Shown one piece after another: positions 10,817 through 20,125 of a stretch of DNA of 64,000 nucleotides; the stretch's first letter is position 1; each line of letters begins with the position of its first letter. Below the pieces are notes generated by a model. That model ran no database searches. It was not told the origin of the DNA and saw only the letters and a program-made list of their open reading frames with translations. The DNA is from Saprospiraceae bacterium. Its GTDB lineage: Bacteria > Bacteroidota > Bacteroidia > Chitinophagales > Saprospiraceae. Both the position numbers and the translations under genes were made by a program. The stretch is from the NCBI GenBank assembly GCA_028282725.1, contig JANQHF010000082.1, forward strand, positions 1-64,000, written 5' to 3'.

Positions 10817-12469
10817 TCACAATGAAATACCTCTCTTCCAGGGGATGAAGTCATCCTGACCCAGGTGAACTGCCTTGGGAACGACATCACCACTTGCCAC
10901 CGTAATGATCAATTCCAGCAACTCCCTGCCTTTTGATTCGATGGTAGAGGCTCCTGAAATAATGGACCCGGTGTCCAGATCGATAATGTCTTCCATCCGT
11001 TGTGCCAGTTGAGAATTCGTTGACACCTTGATGGTCGGAGCAACTGCATTTCCCGTAGGGGTTCCCAAGCCGGTGGTGAAGACAATTATGTTGGCACCAG
11101 AGCCAGCCAGCCCGGTTGTGCTTTCCACATCATTCCCGGGAGTGCATACAAGGTTGAGTCCAGGGTGTATCGAGGGCTCCGCATAATCCAAAACATCAGT
11201 TACCGGCGATGTCCCTCCTTTTTTTGCAGCTCCGGCCGATTTAATCGCATCTGTGATCAATCCATCCCTGATATTTCCTGGTGAAGGATTAAACGCAAAG
11301 CTGGATTGGGATCTTCTGGCTTCGTCTGAATAGGATTTCATTAGAGAAGAAAATTTCCTGGCGATCTCCTGATTGGAGCACCTGTTGATTAACTCCTGTT
11401 CAATTCCATTCAGTTCCGGAAACTCCGCCAACATCGTAGTTCCTCCGAGGGCGACAAGAAGATCGGATGTATATCCAAGGGCTGGATTGGCGGTAAGACC
11501 GGAGAATCCATCCGAACCTCCGCATTCTAATCCCAATTTTAGCTTTGACAGAGAAGCTGGTGCTCTCTCAATTTTATTCGCCTCCATCAGTCCTGCAAAT
11601 GTTTGTTTTACTGCATTCGCAATGAGTTCCCTTTCAGATTCGCTGTCTTGTTGTTCGAGGTAGTAAATGGGTTTTGAACAATTCGGATAATGTTCCGTCA
11701 TCGTTTGCTTCATCAAGGAAACCTGGGCATTTTGACATCCCAGGCTCAGTAAGGTAGCCCCTGCAACATTTGAATGATTGATATACCCGGCAAGGAGTTT
11801 ACATAACATTTGCGTATCCTGGCGGGTACCGCCGCATCCTCCTTCATGGGTCAGGTATTTGATACCATCAACATTTTGAAAGATCCTTCTTTGTCTGAGC
11901 TCTTCCTGGTCCAGGATGATGTCAGTAGCCAGGATCGAGCTTGCGTCTTGACCTGATTGATATTGATCAATGAGCGATTGGGTATCTACGCGAAAACTCT
12001 TTGCAGTAGCATAACCCAATTGTTCATTCAGGGCTTCCCTGATGACATTGATATTTCTGTTTTCACAAAACACAAGCGGTATGACCAGCCAATAATTCAT
12101 TGTGCCCACTTGTCCATCCGACCGGTGGTAACCCATGAAGGTCCTGTTGGCGAATTCTGAATGATCAGGGGGTATCCACTCATAGTCAACAGATTGTATT
12201 TGGTAATCAGCTGTTGCATGCACAATGTTTCGGGTCGTGATCACTTCTCCACTCGAAATCTCTTTAGTTGCCTTTCCGACGATGACACCATACATAATCA
12301 CTTGATCACCGGGAGCAAATTGCACGGCTGCAAACTTGTGTTTGGACGGAACATCGGATACTAAATTGAATTTCTCTTCTTCCAGGACAACACGCTCTCC
12401 TTTTTGCAGATCCTGCAAGGCCACTATAATGTTGTCACGAGGATGAACTTTGAGTACCTTGTTGTGCAT
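10817..12469 (-). CDS. UxaA family hydrolase / altronate dehydratase
   Basis: N-terminal SAF-like domain 'HPRDNIIVALQDLQKGERV' and C-terminal 'GLECGGSDGFSGLTANPALGY'; ORF 10817..12496, internal ATG at 12469 preferred. Confidence 0.9.
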   Translation of the reverse strand: MHNKVLKVHPRDNIIVALQDLQKGERVVLEEEKFNLVSDVPSKHKFAAVQFAPGDQVIMYGVIVGKATKEISSGEVITTRNIVHATADYQIQSVDYEWIPPDHSEFANRTFMGYHRSDGQVGTMNYWLVIPLVFCENRNINVIREALNEQLGYATAKSFRVDTQSLIDQYQSGQDASSILATDIILDQEELRQRRIFQNVDGIKYLTHEGGCGGTRQDTQMLCKLLAGYINHSNVAGATLLSLGCQNAQVSLMKQTMTEHYPNCSKPIYYLEQQDSESERELIANAVKQTFAGLMEANKIERAPASLSKLKLGLECGGSDGFSGLTANPALGYTSDLLVALGGTTMLAEFPELNGIEQELINRCSNQEIARKFSSLMKSYSDEARRSQSSFAFNPSPGNIRDGLITDAIKSAGAAKKGGTSPVTDVLDYAEPSIHPGLNLVCTPGNDVESTTGLAGSGANIIVFTTGLGTPTGNAVAPTIKVSTNSQLAQRMEDIIDLDTGSIISGASTIESKGRELLELIITVASGDVVPKAVHLGQDDFIPWKRGISL

Positions 12470-12517
12470 ACTATGGCAACTTTGATGAAAAGCCAAATCA
12501 ATTCTAAATGTATATAG

Positions 12518-13915
12518 ATGAAGGCATTTTTGGATGAAAATTTCTTATTACAAAACGATACGGCACAAATCCTGTATCATGAATATGCGTCAAAAATGCC
12601 CATCATCGACTACCATAATCACCTTCCTCCGGATGAAATTACCGGGAATATTTGCTTTCAAAATATCACAGAGGCATGGTTACGCGGAGACCACTACAAG
12701 TGGAGGGCCATGCGTGCAAATGGTATCAATGAAACCTTCATAACAGGTGATGCTACTGATCCGGATAAATTTTTGAAATGGGCTGAGACGGTTCCCCATA
12801 CCATGCGAAATCCTCTGTATCACTGGACACATCTTGAATTGCAAAGATATTTTGATATCAATACATTGCTCGATCAGCATTCAGCCAGGACGATCTACCG
12901 GGATACCTCTGAATTGTTACAGACTGAGGCCTGCAGCACCCGTGCTATCCTCAGGAAAATGAACGTTGAGGTCATTTGCACAACTGATGATCCAGTAGAT
13001 GATTTGCAATTTCATAAGGCTTTTCAGATGGACTCTGAAAGCTTTGACCTGTTGCCAGGATTCAGACCGGACAAGTTCCTGATTGTTGAAAGCGAAGGCT
13101 TCACGGATCAAATACATAAACTGGAAGAAGTCACAAGTCGGGACATCCGGAACTTGCGGGATCTGGTAGAATGTTTACAAATGCGTATAGACTTTTTTCA
13201 TGATGCGGGATGCAGATTATCGGATCATGGTTTGACCAGGATTTTTGCTGCCGATTTTACAGATGACGAGGTCGACAAAATTTTGAAGAAGAGGCTGGCT
13301 CAGAGACAATTGTACTCGGCAGAGGTCCTGCAATACAAGTCTGCCATGCTCTACTACCTTGCAAGAATGTATGAAGCCAGGGATTGGACGATGCAATTCC
13401 ATCTTGGGGCTCTTCGGAACAATAACACCCGGCTCATCCGAAGTCTCGGCAGTGATGCAGGCGCTGATTCCATAGGAGATTTCCCTCAAGCCGCAGACCT
13501 TTCCAAATTCCTGAATCGATTGGATTCAGAAGAAAAGCTTGCCCGTACCGTTTTGTACAATTTGAATCCCCGTGATAACGAAGTATTTGCAACCATGGCG
13601 GGAAATTTCCAGGATGGAAGTATCCCTGGTAAGATCCAGTGGGGAAGTGCATGGTGGTTTCTTGATCAAAAAGACGGGATGGAGGATCAACTCAATGTTT
13701 TGTCCAATATGGGTTTGTTAAGTCGATTCATCGGGATGTTGACGGACAGCCGAAGTTTTCTTTCATTTCCCAGGCATGAATATTTCAGACGCATTCTCTG
13801 CAACCTCTTAGGGACAGATATTGAAAATGGCTTGCTCCCGAATGATAAGAACTTTATTGGTTCGATGGTGCAGGATATTAGCTACCGGAATGTGAAGAGG
13901 TATTTGGGGTTGTAG
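12518..13915 (+). CDS. uxaC: Glucuronate isomerase
   Basis: 'MPIIDYHNHLPPDEI', 'CTTDDPVDDLQFH', 'MQFHLGALRNNN', 'LTDSRSFLSFPRHEYFRRILCNLLG' typical of UxaC. Confidence 0.96.
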   Translation: MKAFLDENFLLQNDTAQILYHEYASKMPIIDYHNHLPPDEITGNICFQNITEAWLRGDHYKWRAMRANGINETFITGDATDPDKFLKWAETVPHTMRNPLYHWTHLELQRYFDINTLLDQHSARTIYRDTSELLQTEACSTRAILRKMNVEVICTTDDPVDDLQFHKAFQMDSESFDLLPGFRPDKFLIVESEGFTDQIHKLEEVTSRDIRNLRDLVECLQMRIDFFHDAGCRLSDHGLTRIFAADFTDDEVDKILKKRLAQRQLYSAEVLQYKSAMLYYLARMYEARDWTMQFHLGALRNNNTRLIRSLGSDAGADSIGDFPQAADLSKFLNRLDSEEKLARTVLYNLNPRDNEVFATMAGNFQDGSIPGKIQWGSAWWFLDQKDGMEDQLNVLSNMGLLSRFIGMLTDSRSFLSFPRHEYFRRILCNLLGTDIENGLLPNDKNFIGSMVQDISYRNVKRYLGL

Positions 13916-13970
13916 TTCTTGGTCTTTGATGGACGGAAGACGGGAGATGGTGGATGGTTGGTGCCATGTG

Positions 13971-14036
13971 CAAGGGGTTAAAACCCCTTGGAAGTTCCCT
14001 GATACATCATCGATTCCAATGGGCTTCAGCCCATTG
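13971..14036. repeat. Bipartite REP-like palindromic element, copy A
   Basis: CAAGGGGTTAAAACCCCTTG (13971-13990) + 26-nt spacer + CAATGGGCTTCAGCCCATTG (14017-14036). Confidence 0.8.
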
Positions 14037-14143
14037 CCCCATGGATTGTTATTACCTTGAAATCAACTCCTGAGTTCCTCAATGGGGATAACTATCTGGG
14101 CCAATCCTTATCTTGTCACTCGACCAGTAATTCACATTCATAC

Positions 14144-15133
14144 ATGAGTGACTCATTTGTTGCAGCATTTAAGATTATTCCACTCTTTACAGTATTGATT
14201 GTCACGACTTCCTGCCACACACTTTCTGACACAAAAACCATCAAACTCGCCCATGGTCTTTCGGTGACCCATTCTGTGCACCAGGCCATGGAAAAAATGG
14301 GTGAAGATCTCCTTGTTCTCTCCGGAGGGAAGCTAGCATTGGAAATCTATCCCAGTCAACAACTCGGTACGGAACGGCAAAGCCTGGAATTGCTGCAAAT
14401 TGGCAGTCTCGATATGACCAAGGTTTCAGCCGGTGTCCTGGAAAATTTTGCTCCCAAGATGAAAATCTTCGGAATCCCATTTTTATTCAGAGATCGTGAG
14501 CATTCTTTCGAGGTCCTGGATGGCCCCATTGGCAAACAGTTACTGGATGATGGGACAAAGTATTGGTTGAAAGGCCTGGGATATTATGATGCCGGCAGTC
14601 GCAGTTTCTATACCAAGGAGCGTCCGGTACATAGTCCGGAGGATCTTGAAGGACTGAAAATCAGGGTCATGGAAAGCGTCTCCGCTATGAATATGGTCCG
14701 GGCCCTTGGAGGATCACCCACACCCATTTCATGGGGAGAATTATACACGTCTCTACAACAAGGAGTAGTGGACGGGGCAGAAAACAATCCACCTTCCTTT
14801 TATCTATCTAAACATTATGAAGTCTGCAAGTACTATTCACTGGATGAACATACAGTGCTGCCAGATGTACTGATCGCAAGTACGCATCTCTGGAAGCGAT
14901 TGTCTGAAAAAGAAAGAAAATGGGTACAACAGGCGGTGGATAACTCGGTTATCCATCAAAGAAAATTATGGGCAGAGTCGGAGGCAGAGGCACTTTCTGA
15001 AGTGCAAAAGGCCGGCGTCGAGATTATCCGGCCGGACAAACAAATATTTCAGAACCAAGTAGCGGATTTGTATGCTAAATATAAGGATCAGCCCGAGATC
15101 TATCAGATCATTCGTGAAATTCAATCGCTTTAG
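14144..15133 (+). CDS. dctP: TRAP transporter substrate-binding protein DctP
   Basis: 'IKLAHGLSVTHSVHQAMEKM', 'SGGKLALEIYPSQQLGTERQSLELLQIGSLDMT', 'LQQGVVDGAENNPPSF'; ORF 14057..15133 with likely ATG at 14144. Confidence 0.92.
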   Translation: MSDSFVAAFKIIPLFTVLIVTTSCHTLSDTKTIKLAHGLSVTHSVHQAMEKMGEDLLVLSGGKLALEIYPSQQLGTERQSLELLQIGSLDMTKVSAGVLENFAPKMKIFGIPFLFRDREHSFEVLDGPIGKQLLDDGTKYWLKGLGYYDAGSRSFYTKERPVHSPEDLEGLKIRVMESVSAMNMVRALGGSPTPISWGELYTSLQQGVVDGAENNPPSFYLSKHYEVCKYYSLDEHTVLPDVLIASTHLWKRLSEKERKWVQQAVDNSVIHQRKLWAESEAEALSEVQKAGVEIIRPDKQIFQNQVADLYAKYKDQPEIYQIIREIQSL

Positions 15134-15136
15134 AAA

Positions 15137-15595
15137 ATGTGGGGAAGATCACTGATTGATAATATTCTTGGCAAGGCCCTGATCATCATTATGACTGTCA
15201 TGGTCATCAATGTCTTATGGCAGGTATTCACAAGATACATATTGGGATCACCGAGTTCTTTCACCGATGAATTGGCCAGGTATCTCATGATCTGGTTGGG
15301 GATCCTGGGTGCCGCCTATGTTTCAGGTAAGGGCATGCACGTTGCTATTGATGTGGTCCCGTCCCGGCTGAACGACAGGAATAATAGGAGGGTCCGGAAA
15401 CTGGTTTCTATTATTATCATCTTATTTGCGCTGTTTGCTTTTGTAATCGGCGGTAGCAGACTGGTCTATGTGACATATGTGCTGGGTCAAAATTCTCCCG
15501 CTCTTCAAATTCCATTAGCACTCGTTTATTTGATCATTCCATTGAGTGGCTTGATCATTATCTATTACAAGATTGCTGACCTCATACAAAGTTGA
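15137..15595 (+). CDS. dctQ: TRAP transporter small permease DctQ
   Basis: 4-TM protein between dctP and dctM; 'LWQVFTRYILGSPSSFTDELARYLMIWLGILGAAYVSGKGMHVAID'. Confidence 0.92.
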   Translation: MWGRSLIDNILGKALIIIMTVMVINVLWQVFTRYILGSPSSFTDELARYLMIWLGILGAAYVSGKGMHVAIDVVPSRLNDRNNRRVRKLVSIIIILFALFAFVIGGSRLVYVTYVLGQNSPALQIPLALVYLIIPLSGLIIIYYKIADLIQS

Positions 15596-15597
15596 TC

Positions 15598-16893
15598 ATG
15601 GATGTCATTCCCATATTGCTATTGGTGATCAGCTTCATTTTCCTCCTGGGAATAGGCACTCCCGTAGCGTGGAGTATTGCCGTCTCTGCACTACTTACTA
15701 TCCTGGTCAGCATTCCGGCTTTACCTGCTTTGACGACAATGGCTCAGCGGATTGGTACCGGTTTGGACAGTTTTGCATTACTGGCAATTCCCTTTTTTAT
15801 TCTGTCGGGACAAATCATGAATCGGGGAGGTATTGCGCAGAGATTGGTAGCATTTGCAAAAACCCTTGTTGGTGCTTTGCCCGGAGGACTGGCATTGATC
15901 AATGTCATTTCTGCCATGTTGATGGGGGCGATTGCAGGATCGGCAATGGCCTCTGCCTCGGCAATGGGCAGTATACTGGGACCTGAGATGGAGAAAGAAG
16001 GTTATTCCAAGGAATTCGGGGCCGCTGTAAATATTACTTCGGCTACCACTGGCCTTGTTATTCCCCCGAGCAATGTACTCATCGTGTATTCTTTGGCAAG
16101 TGGAGGAGTCTCAATTGCCGCCCTCTTTGTCGCCGGATATATACCCGGAATATTGACTGGATTATTCCTGATGATTGTCGCCTCCGTATGGGCCAGGAGT
16201 AAAGGCTACAATGTTGGCAAGAGAAGTTCTTTAAGAGAAGTCCTTCAATCTTTCATCGTCGCTTTCCCCAGTCTGCTTTTATTGATCATTGTCATTGGCG
16301 GTATTGTGGCCGGCATCTTTACGGCGACAGAGGCTTCAGCCGTTGCTGTCCTGTATACTTTGATCCTGGGATATGCATACAGGGAAATGTCCATGAAGAA
16401 TCTACCCCAGGTCTTTCTGGAGTCTTCGGTGACAACGGCAATCGTCATGCTCCTCATAGGAACATCCATGAGTATGTCCTGGGTCCTCTCCTACGAACAC
16501 ATACCTCAAGACATCAGCACGGTACTTCTTGGATTCAGCGAAAATAAGATCGTCATTCTCCTGATTATCAATTTCATTCTTCTATGCGTAGGCATCTTCA
16601 TGGATATGACCCCTGCCGTGTTGATCTTTACACCCATCTTTTTACCCATAGTCACCCAGATCGGGATTGATCCTGTACAATTTGGAATTATCATGGTCCT
16701 GAACCTTTGTGTAGGACTTTGTACACCTCCTGTTGGGTCGGTCCTCTTTGTCGGTGTGAGTATTGCGCAAACTACCATTGAAAAAGTGGTACGGCCCCTG
16801 CTGCCGTTATTCATAGCGATGATCATCGCATTGTTGTTGGTTACCTACATTCCGCAATTAAGTTTGTGGCTCCCCGGATTATTCGGCTTGTAA
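15598..16893 (+). CDS. dctM: TRAP transporter large permease DctM
   Basis: 'SFALLAIPFFILSGQIMNRGGIAQRLV', 'GSAMASASAMGSILGPEMEKEGY', 'LVIPPSNVLIVY'. Confidence 0.95.
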   Translation: MDVIPILLLVISFIFLLGIGTPVAWSIAVSALLTILVSIPALPALTTMAQRIGTGLDSFALLAIPFFILSGQIMNRGGIAQRLVAFAKTLVGALPGGLALINVISAMLMGAIAGSAMASASAMGSILGPEMEKEGYSKEFGAAVNITSATTGLVIPPSNVLIVYSLASGGVSIAALFVAGYIPGILTGLFLMIVASVWARSKGYNVGKRSSLREVLQSFIVAFPSLLLLIIVIGGIVAGIFTATEASAVAVLYTLILGYAYREMSMKNLPQVFLESSVTTAIVMLLIGTSMSMSWVLSYEHIPQDISTVLLGFSENKIVILLIINFILLCVGIFMDMTPAVLIFTPIFLPIVTQIGIDPVQFGIIMVLNLCVGLCTPPVGSVLFVGVSIAQTTIEKVVRPLLPLFIAMIIALLLVTYIPQLSLWLPGLFGL

Positions 16894-16980
16894 TTAATAT
16901 TTCAGTAACATCCTGATAGCCCTTATTAACATTCCGATCCACGTCTTGGGTTAAACATTTTCTAACCAAATTCTAAAGCT

Positions 16981-17667
16981 ATGAATCCACGACGAATCAT
17001 ATCAATCGGATTTCTTTTCTTTTTAACACATGGGATACACGCCCAGATTTATACCGGTTTGAAGACTTCGATCATTTCGAATGACACCAAAGTTCATTCG
17101 GGCGCCTTGAATGCAAACGATGCCATTGATCCGCTTACAGGTTTTTCATTTGGGGGAATAGCCGGGTATCAGACCAACTCGAATTTTGCGATAGAAACCG
17201 GCCTGCATTACAGGAGACTTGGATTCCAAACGGGCATTGAAACCGACTTCAATGTTGGCGATTTCAATATCCCGATCGGATTGTCAGCAAGAACAACTGT
17301 AAACTATCTCGAAATGCCATTCTTGATTAAATATCAACATGACTTTGGCAGTCTTCAATGGTATTTGAAAGCAGGTCCTGCATTGAGCTATGCCCTCAAT
17401 GGTCAAATCCAAGCCCGGGCCAATAGTTTTATTGATATCAACCTGTACCGTTTTGACCTGGGTTTCTCAGGTGATCGATTCAACAGATTTGCAGTTAATG
17501 GTCACATCGCAGCTGGCTTGCAGACCAATTTGTCGGAACAAACTTTTTTGTATGGGGAAATCGGATATGCCCATGATTTCTCAACCCAGGTGGAGATACC
17601 CATCGTTGATGGAGGAGTCAGGAATAGCAGTTGGAGCCTGGGAGTTGGAGTAGGGTATCGATTCTAG
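16981..17667 (+). CDS. Porin-family outer membrane beta-barrel protein
   Basis: Signal peptide; alternating hydrophobic strands; 'GFSFGGIAGYQTNSNFAIETGLHYRRLGFQ', terminal 'GVGVGYRF'. Confidence 0.8.
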   Translation: MNPRRIISIGFLFFLTHGIHAQIYTGLKTSIISNDTKVHSGALNANDAIDPLTGFSFGGIAGYQTNSNFAIETGLHYRRLGFQTGIETDFNVGDFNIPIGLSARTTVNYLEMPFLIKYQHDFGSLQWYLKAGPALSYALNGQIQARANSFIDINLYRFDLGFSGDRFNRFAVNGHIAAGLQTNLSEQTFLYGEIGYAHDFSTQVEIPIVDGGVRNSSWSLGVGVGYRF

Positions 17668-17735
17668 AGCCCCTCCTTTCCTGAGGGTAGTATTAGCCGG
17701 GAAGTTTTGCTTACTTTTCGGCTTATTTTTTGTTG

Positions 17736-19208
17736 ATGAGAATTGATGCATCGAGGATAGGGCTATTTCTGGGACCTCTTTCTTTTATCATTACACTACT
17801 CTTTTTTCATCCGGAGGGACTGAATGAGCAGGCAAATGCCGTATTGGCTTCCACCTTGTGGATTGCGATTTGGTGGATTACCGAAGCCATTCCGATTGCC
17901 GTGACGGCATTATTGCCCATTGTACTTTTTCCATTGACCGGTGGCCTTGATCTCTCTGCTACCACCGCTTCATTCGGGCATAAATATGTCTTTTTGTATG
18001 TGGGGGGATTTGTTTTAGCCATCGCTATTGAGCGATGGAATTTGCATAAGCGTATCGCCCTTACCATTATCAATTGGATAGGGACCAATGTTGTGAATAT
18101 TATCCTTGGATTCATGCTGGCCACGGCATTTATGTCAATGTGGATATCCAATACTGCTACCTCGGTGATGATGCTTCCGATAGGTATGGCCATCATTGCT
18201 CAGTTGAAAGACAACCCGGTCACGATTGAAGATGAGAATAAGATTTTTGGCAAAGCACTGATGTTGTCGATAGCCTACAGCGCCTCGATTGGAGGAATCG
18301 CCACGCTGATCGGGACCCCACCTAACCTGGTCCTGGCTGGTGTGGTGGAAAAGACATATGGGATTGAGATATCATTTGCTCAGTGGTTTATGTTCGGATT
18401 TCCCATTTCGATTGTATTGCTTTTCATCTGTTGGTATTATCTGACGAGGAAGGCTTTTACTTTTAGGCAAAAGGCATTTCCGGGTGGTAAGGCCGAGATC
18501 CAAAGACAATTGAAAGAATTGGGGAAAATTGGGTACGAGGAAAAGCTCGTTTTGGTGGTTTTTATCGGAACTGCTTTTGCGTGGATCACGCGATCCTTTG
18601 TCCTGAAAAGGTTCATCCCCGCGATTGACGATACGATCATTGCCATGATCGCTGCCGTTATCATCTTCCTGATCCCTGCCAGGAGCGGTAAGCGAAAGTT
18701 ACTGACCTGGAAGGAGGCAGTCAAACTTCCCTGGGGTATTTTGTTGCTTTTTGGTGGTGGCATGGCCCTGGCATCAGGATTTGAAAACAGTGGTTTGGCA
18801 GCATGGATCGGCAGCCAAATGACCCTGTTGCAGGGTGTGGCCATTATTATCCTGGTCCTGGTGATGATCTTATCGGTGAATTTTCTTACCGAGATCACGT
18901 CCAACCTTGCCACTACTGCCATGCTTCTTCCGATCCTGGCCCCTATGGCTTTGACGATCGACGTACACCCATATATTTTAATGGTAGCCGCAACAGTTGC
19001 CGCTTCCTGTGCCTTTATGCTACCCGTTGCCACTCCACCAAATGCTGTGGTATTCGGATCGGGATATTTACGTATTCCTGACATGGTGCGAGCAGGGATC
19101 TGGATGAATTTGCTTTCTATCCTTTTCCTGACTGCCATGGTGTATTTCCTGCTACCACTTCTCTGGGACTTTGTACCCACGAAGTTTCCAGATATGTTTA
19201 GGAATTAA
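17736..19208 (+). CDS. SLC13/DASS family anion (dicarboxylate) permease
   Basis: 'STLWIAIWWITEAIPIAVTALLPIVLFPLTGG', 'MWISNTATSVMMLPIGMAI', 'SIGGIATLIGTPPNLVLAG', 'SCAFMLPVATPPNAVVFGSGYL'. Confidence 0.93.
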   Translation: MRIDASRIGLFLGPLSFIITLLFFHPEGLNEQANAVLASTLWIAIWWITEAIPIAVTALLPIVLFPLTGGLDLSATTASFGHKYVFLYVGGFVLAIAIERWNLHKRIALTIINWIGTNVVNIILGFMLATAFMSMWISNTATSVMMLPIGMAIIAQLKDNPVTIEDENKIFGKALMLSIAYSASIGGIATLIGTPPNLVLAGVVEKTYGIEISFAQWFMFGFPISIVLLFICWYYLTRKAFTFRQKAFPGGKAEIQRQLKELGKIGYEEKLVLVVFIGTAFAWITRSFVLKRFIPAIDDTIIAMIAAVIIFLIPARSGKRKLLTWKEAVKLPWGILLLFGGGMALASGFENSGLAAWIGSQMTLLQGVAIIILVLVMILSVNFLTEITSNLATTAMLLPILAPMALTIDVHPYILMVAATVAASCAFMLPVATPPNAVVFGSGYLRIPDMVRAGIWMNLLSILFLTAMVYFLLPLLWDFVPTKFPDMFRN

Positions 19209-19300
19209 ACCTAAAGACACACTACACACTCAAAGACACACTCGCACCTGATCGTGGGGATTTCTGCCGAATGAATTTCCGGAGGGGTTTGGGAATTAGA

Positions 19301-19369
19301 CAAGGGGATAAAACCCCTTGGAAATTATAGATGTAATTCAAATCATATCCAATGGGCTTCAGCCCATTG
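19301..19369. repeat. Bipartite REP-like palindromic element, copy B
   Basis: CAAGGGGATAAAACCCCTTG (19301-19320) + 29-nt spacer + CAATGGGCTTCAGCCCATTG (19350-19369, identical to copy A). Confidence 0.8.
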
Positions 19370-19438
19370 TCTCTTTAATAATTAGATTCAGAATCTATTT
19401 CATGCGCTTTTTGTTATCTATTGCAACACGTCCATCTC

Positions 19439-19678
19439 ATGAAAAAGGTGATCCGGAGATATTGGGTACAATTGATCCTGGCAGGAATCGCAATTCTGGC
19501 CACCTGTCTCATCATTTTCAGAAAACAAATCAGCGATCATAAAGTGACACAAGCCAAGATCGAAGCCTTCAAAAGAATGTCCCAATCCACCCCCAAAAAG
19601 TGGCCACAGGAAGTCAGGCATGTTTTTGATAGTATTATTGTGCAACAAATCGATAGTACAGCAAATACGAGGCATTGA
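19439..19678 (+). CDS. Hypothetical single-TM protein
   Basis: 'MKKVIRRYWVQLILAGIAILATCLIIFRKQI' N-terminal TM; overlaps the next ORF by 4 nt (TTGA). Confidence 0.55.
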   Translation: MKKVIRRYWVQLILAGIAILATCLIIFRKQISDHKVTQAKIEAFKRMSQSTPKKWPQEVRHVFDSIIVQQIDSTANTRH

Positions 19679-20118
19679 AAATTCCAGTCATCATTATCAA
19701 GGGTCACGGTGCCGCTTCCGGACAGAAAAGGGATCCACGATATCCGGAGGGTACCCTCGTCATGCAATGGCCCTATTTTTTAGATGCGGGAATAGACCTC
19801 AGGGGATTGTTCCAGGGGACGATCAATGTAGATATTCGACCCTTCCGGTTTGAAATAAAACGTCCGTTTCGATTTGTTGAATCGGTAAACTGGTCTCAAT
19901 ACATTTCGCCCGAGAATTTCTATTTCTTCCAGGTTTCATTTTATTATGATAGCCATCAACAAGATGGACTCATCTATCTTCCTGATCCCAGGACAAAAGA
20001 AGAACACTTCCAGCCCTCCTCCATGCTGGAACTTCTTTTGCCCAAAATTGAAGGGATCAAATACAACGAGCGGGCAGAGATTGAAGTCCCTTCCGATCAG
20101 ATGATTTTCTATCGCTAG
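19675..20118 (+). CDS. Hypothetical protein
   Basis: 147-aa ORF from TTG, translationally coupled to the upstream ORF. Confidence 0.55.
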   Translation: MKIPVIIIKGHGAASGQKRDPRYPEGTLVMQWPYFLDAGIDLRGLFQGTINVDIRPFRFEIKRPFRFVESVNWSQYISPENFYFFQVSFYYDSHQQDGLIYLPDPRTKEEHFQPSSMLELLLPKIEGIKYNERAEIEVPSDQMIFYR

Positions 20119-20125
20119 ATTTTCT

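Noticed and set aside
18437-19180. 247-aa antisense ORF opposite the DASS permease
   Set aside because: Shadow ORF in a strongly coding region; basic, proline/isoleucine-rich translation without family resemblance.
19209-19245. Near-tandem AAAGACACACT repeats after the DASS gene
   Set aside because: Only two short copies in a non-coding gap; too little to claim a functional repeat or CRISPR-like array.
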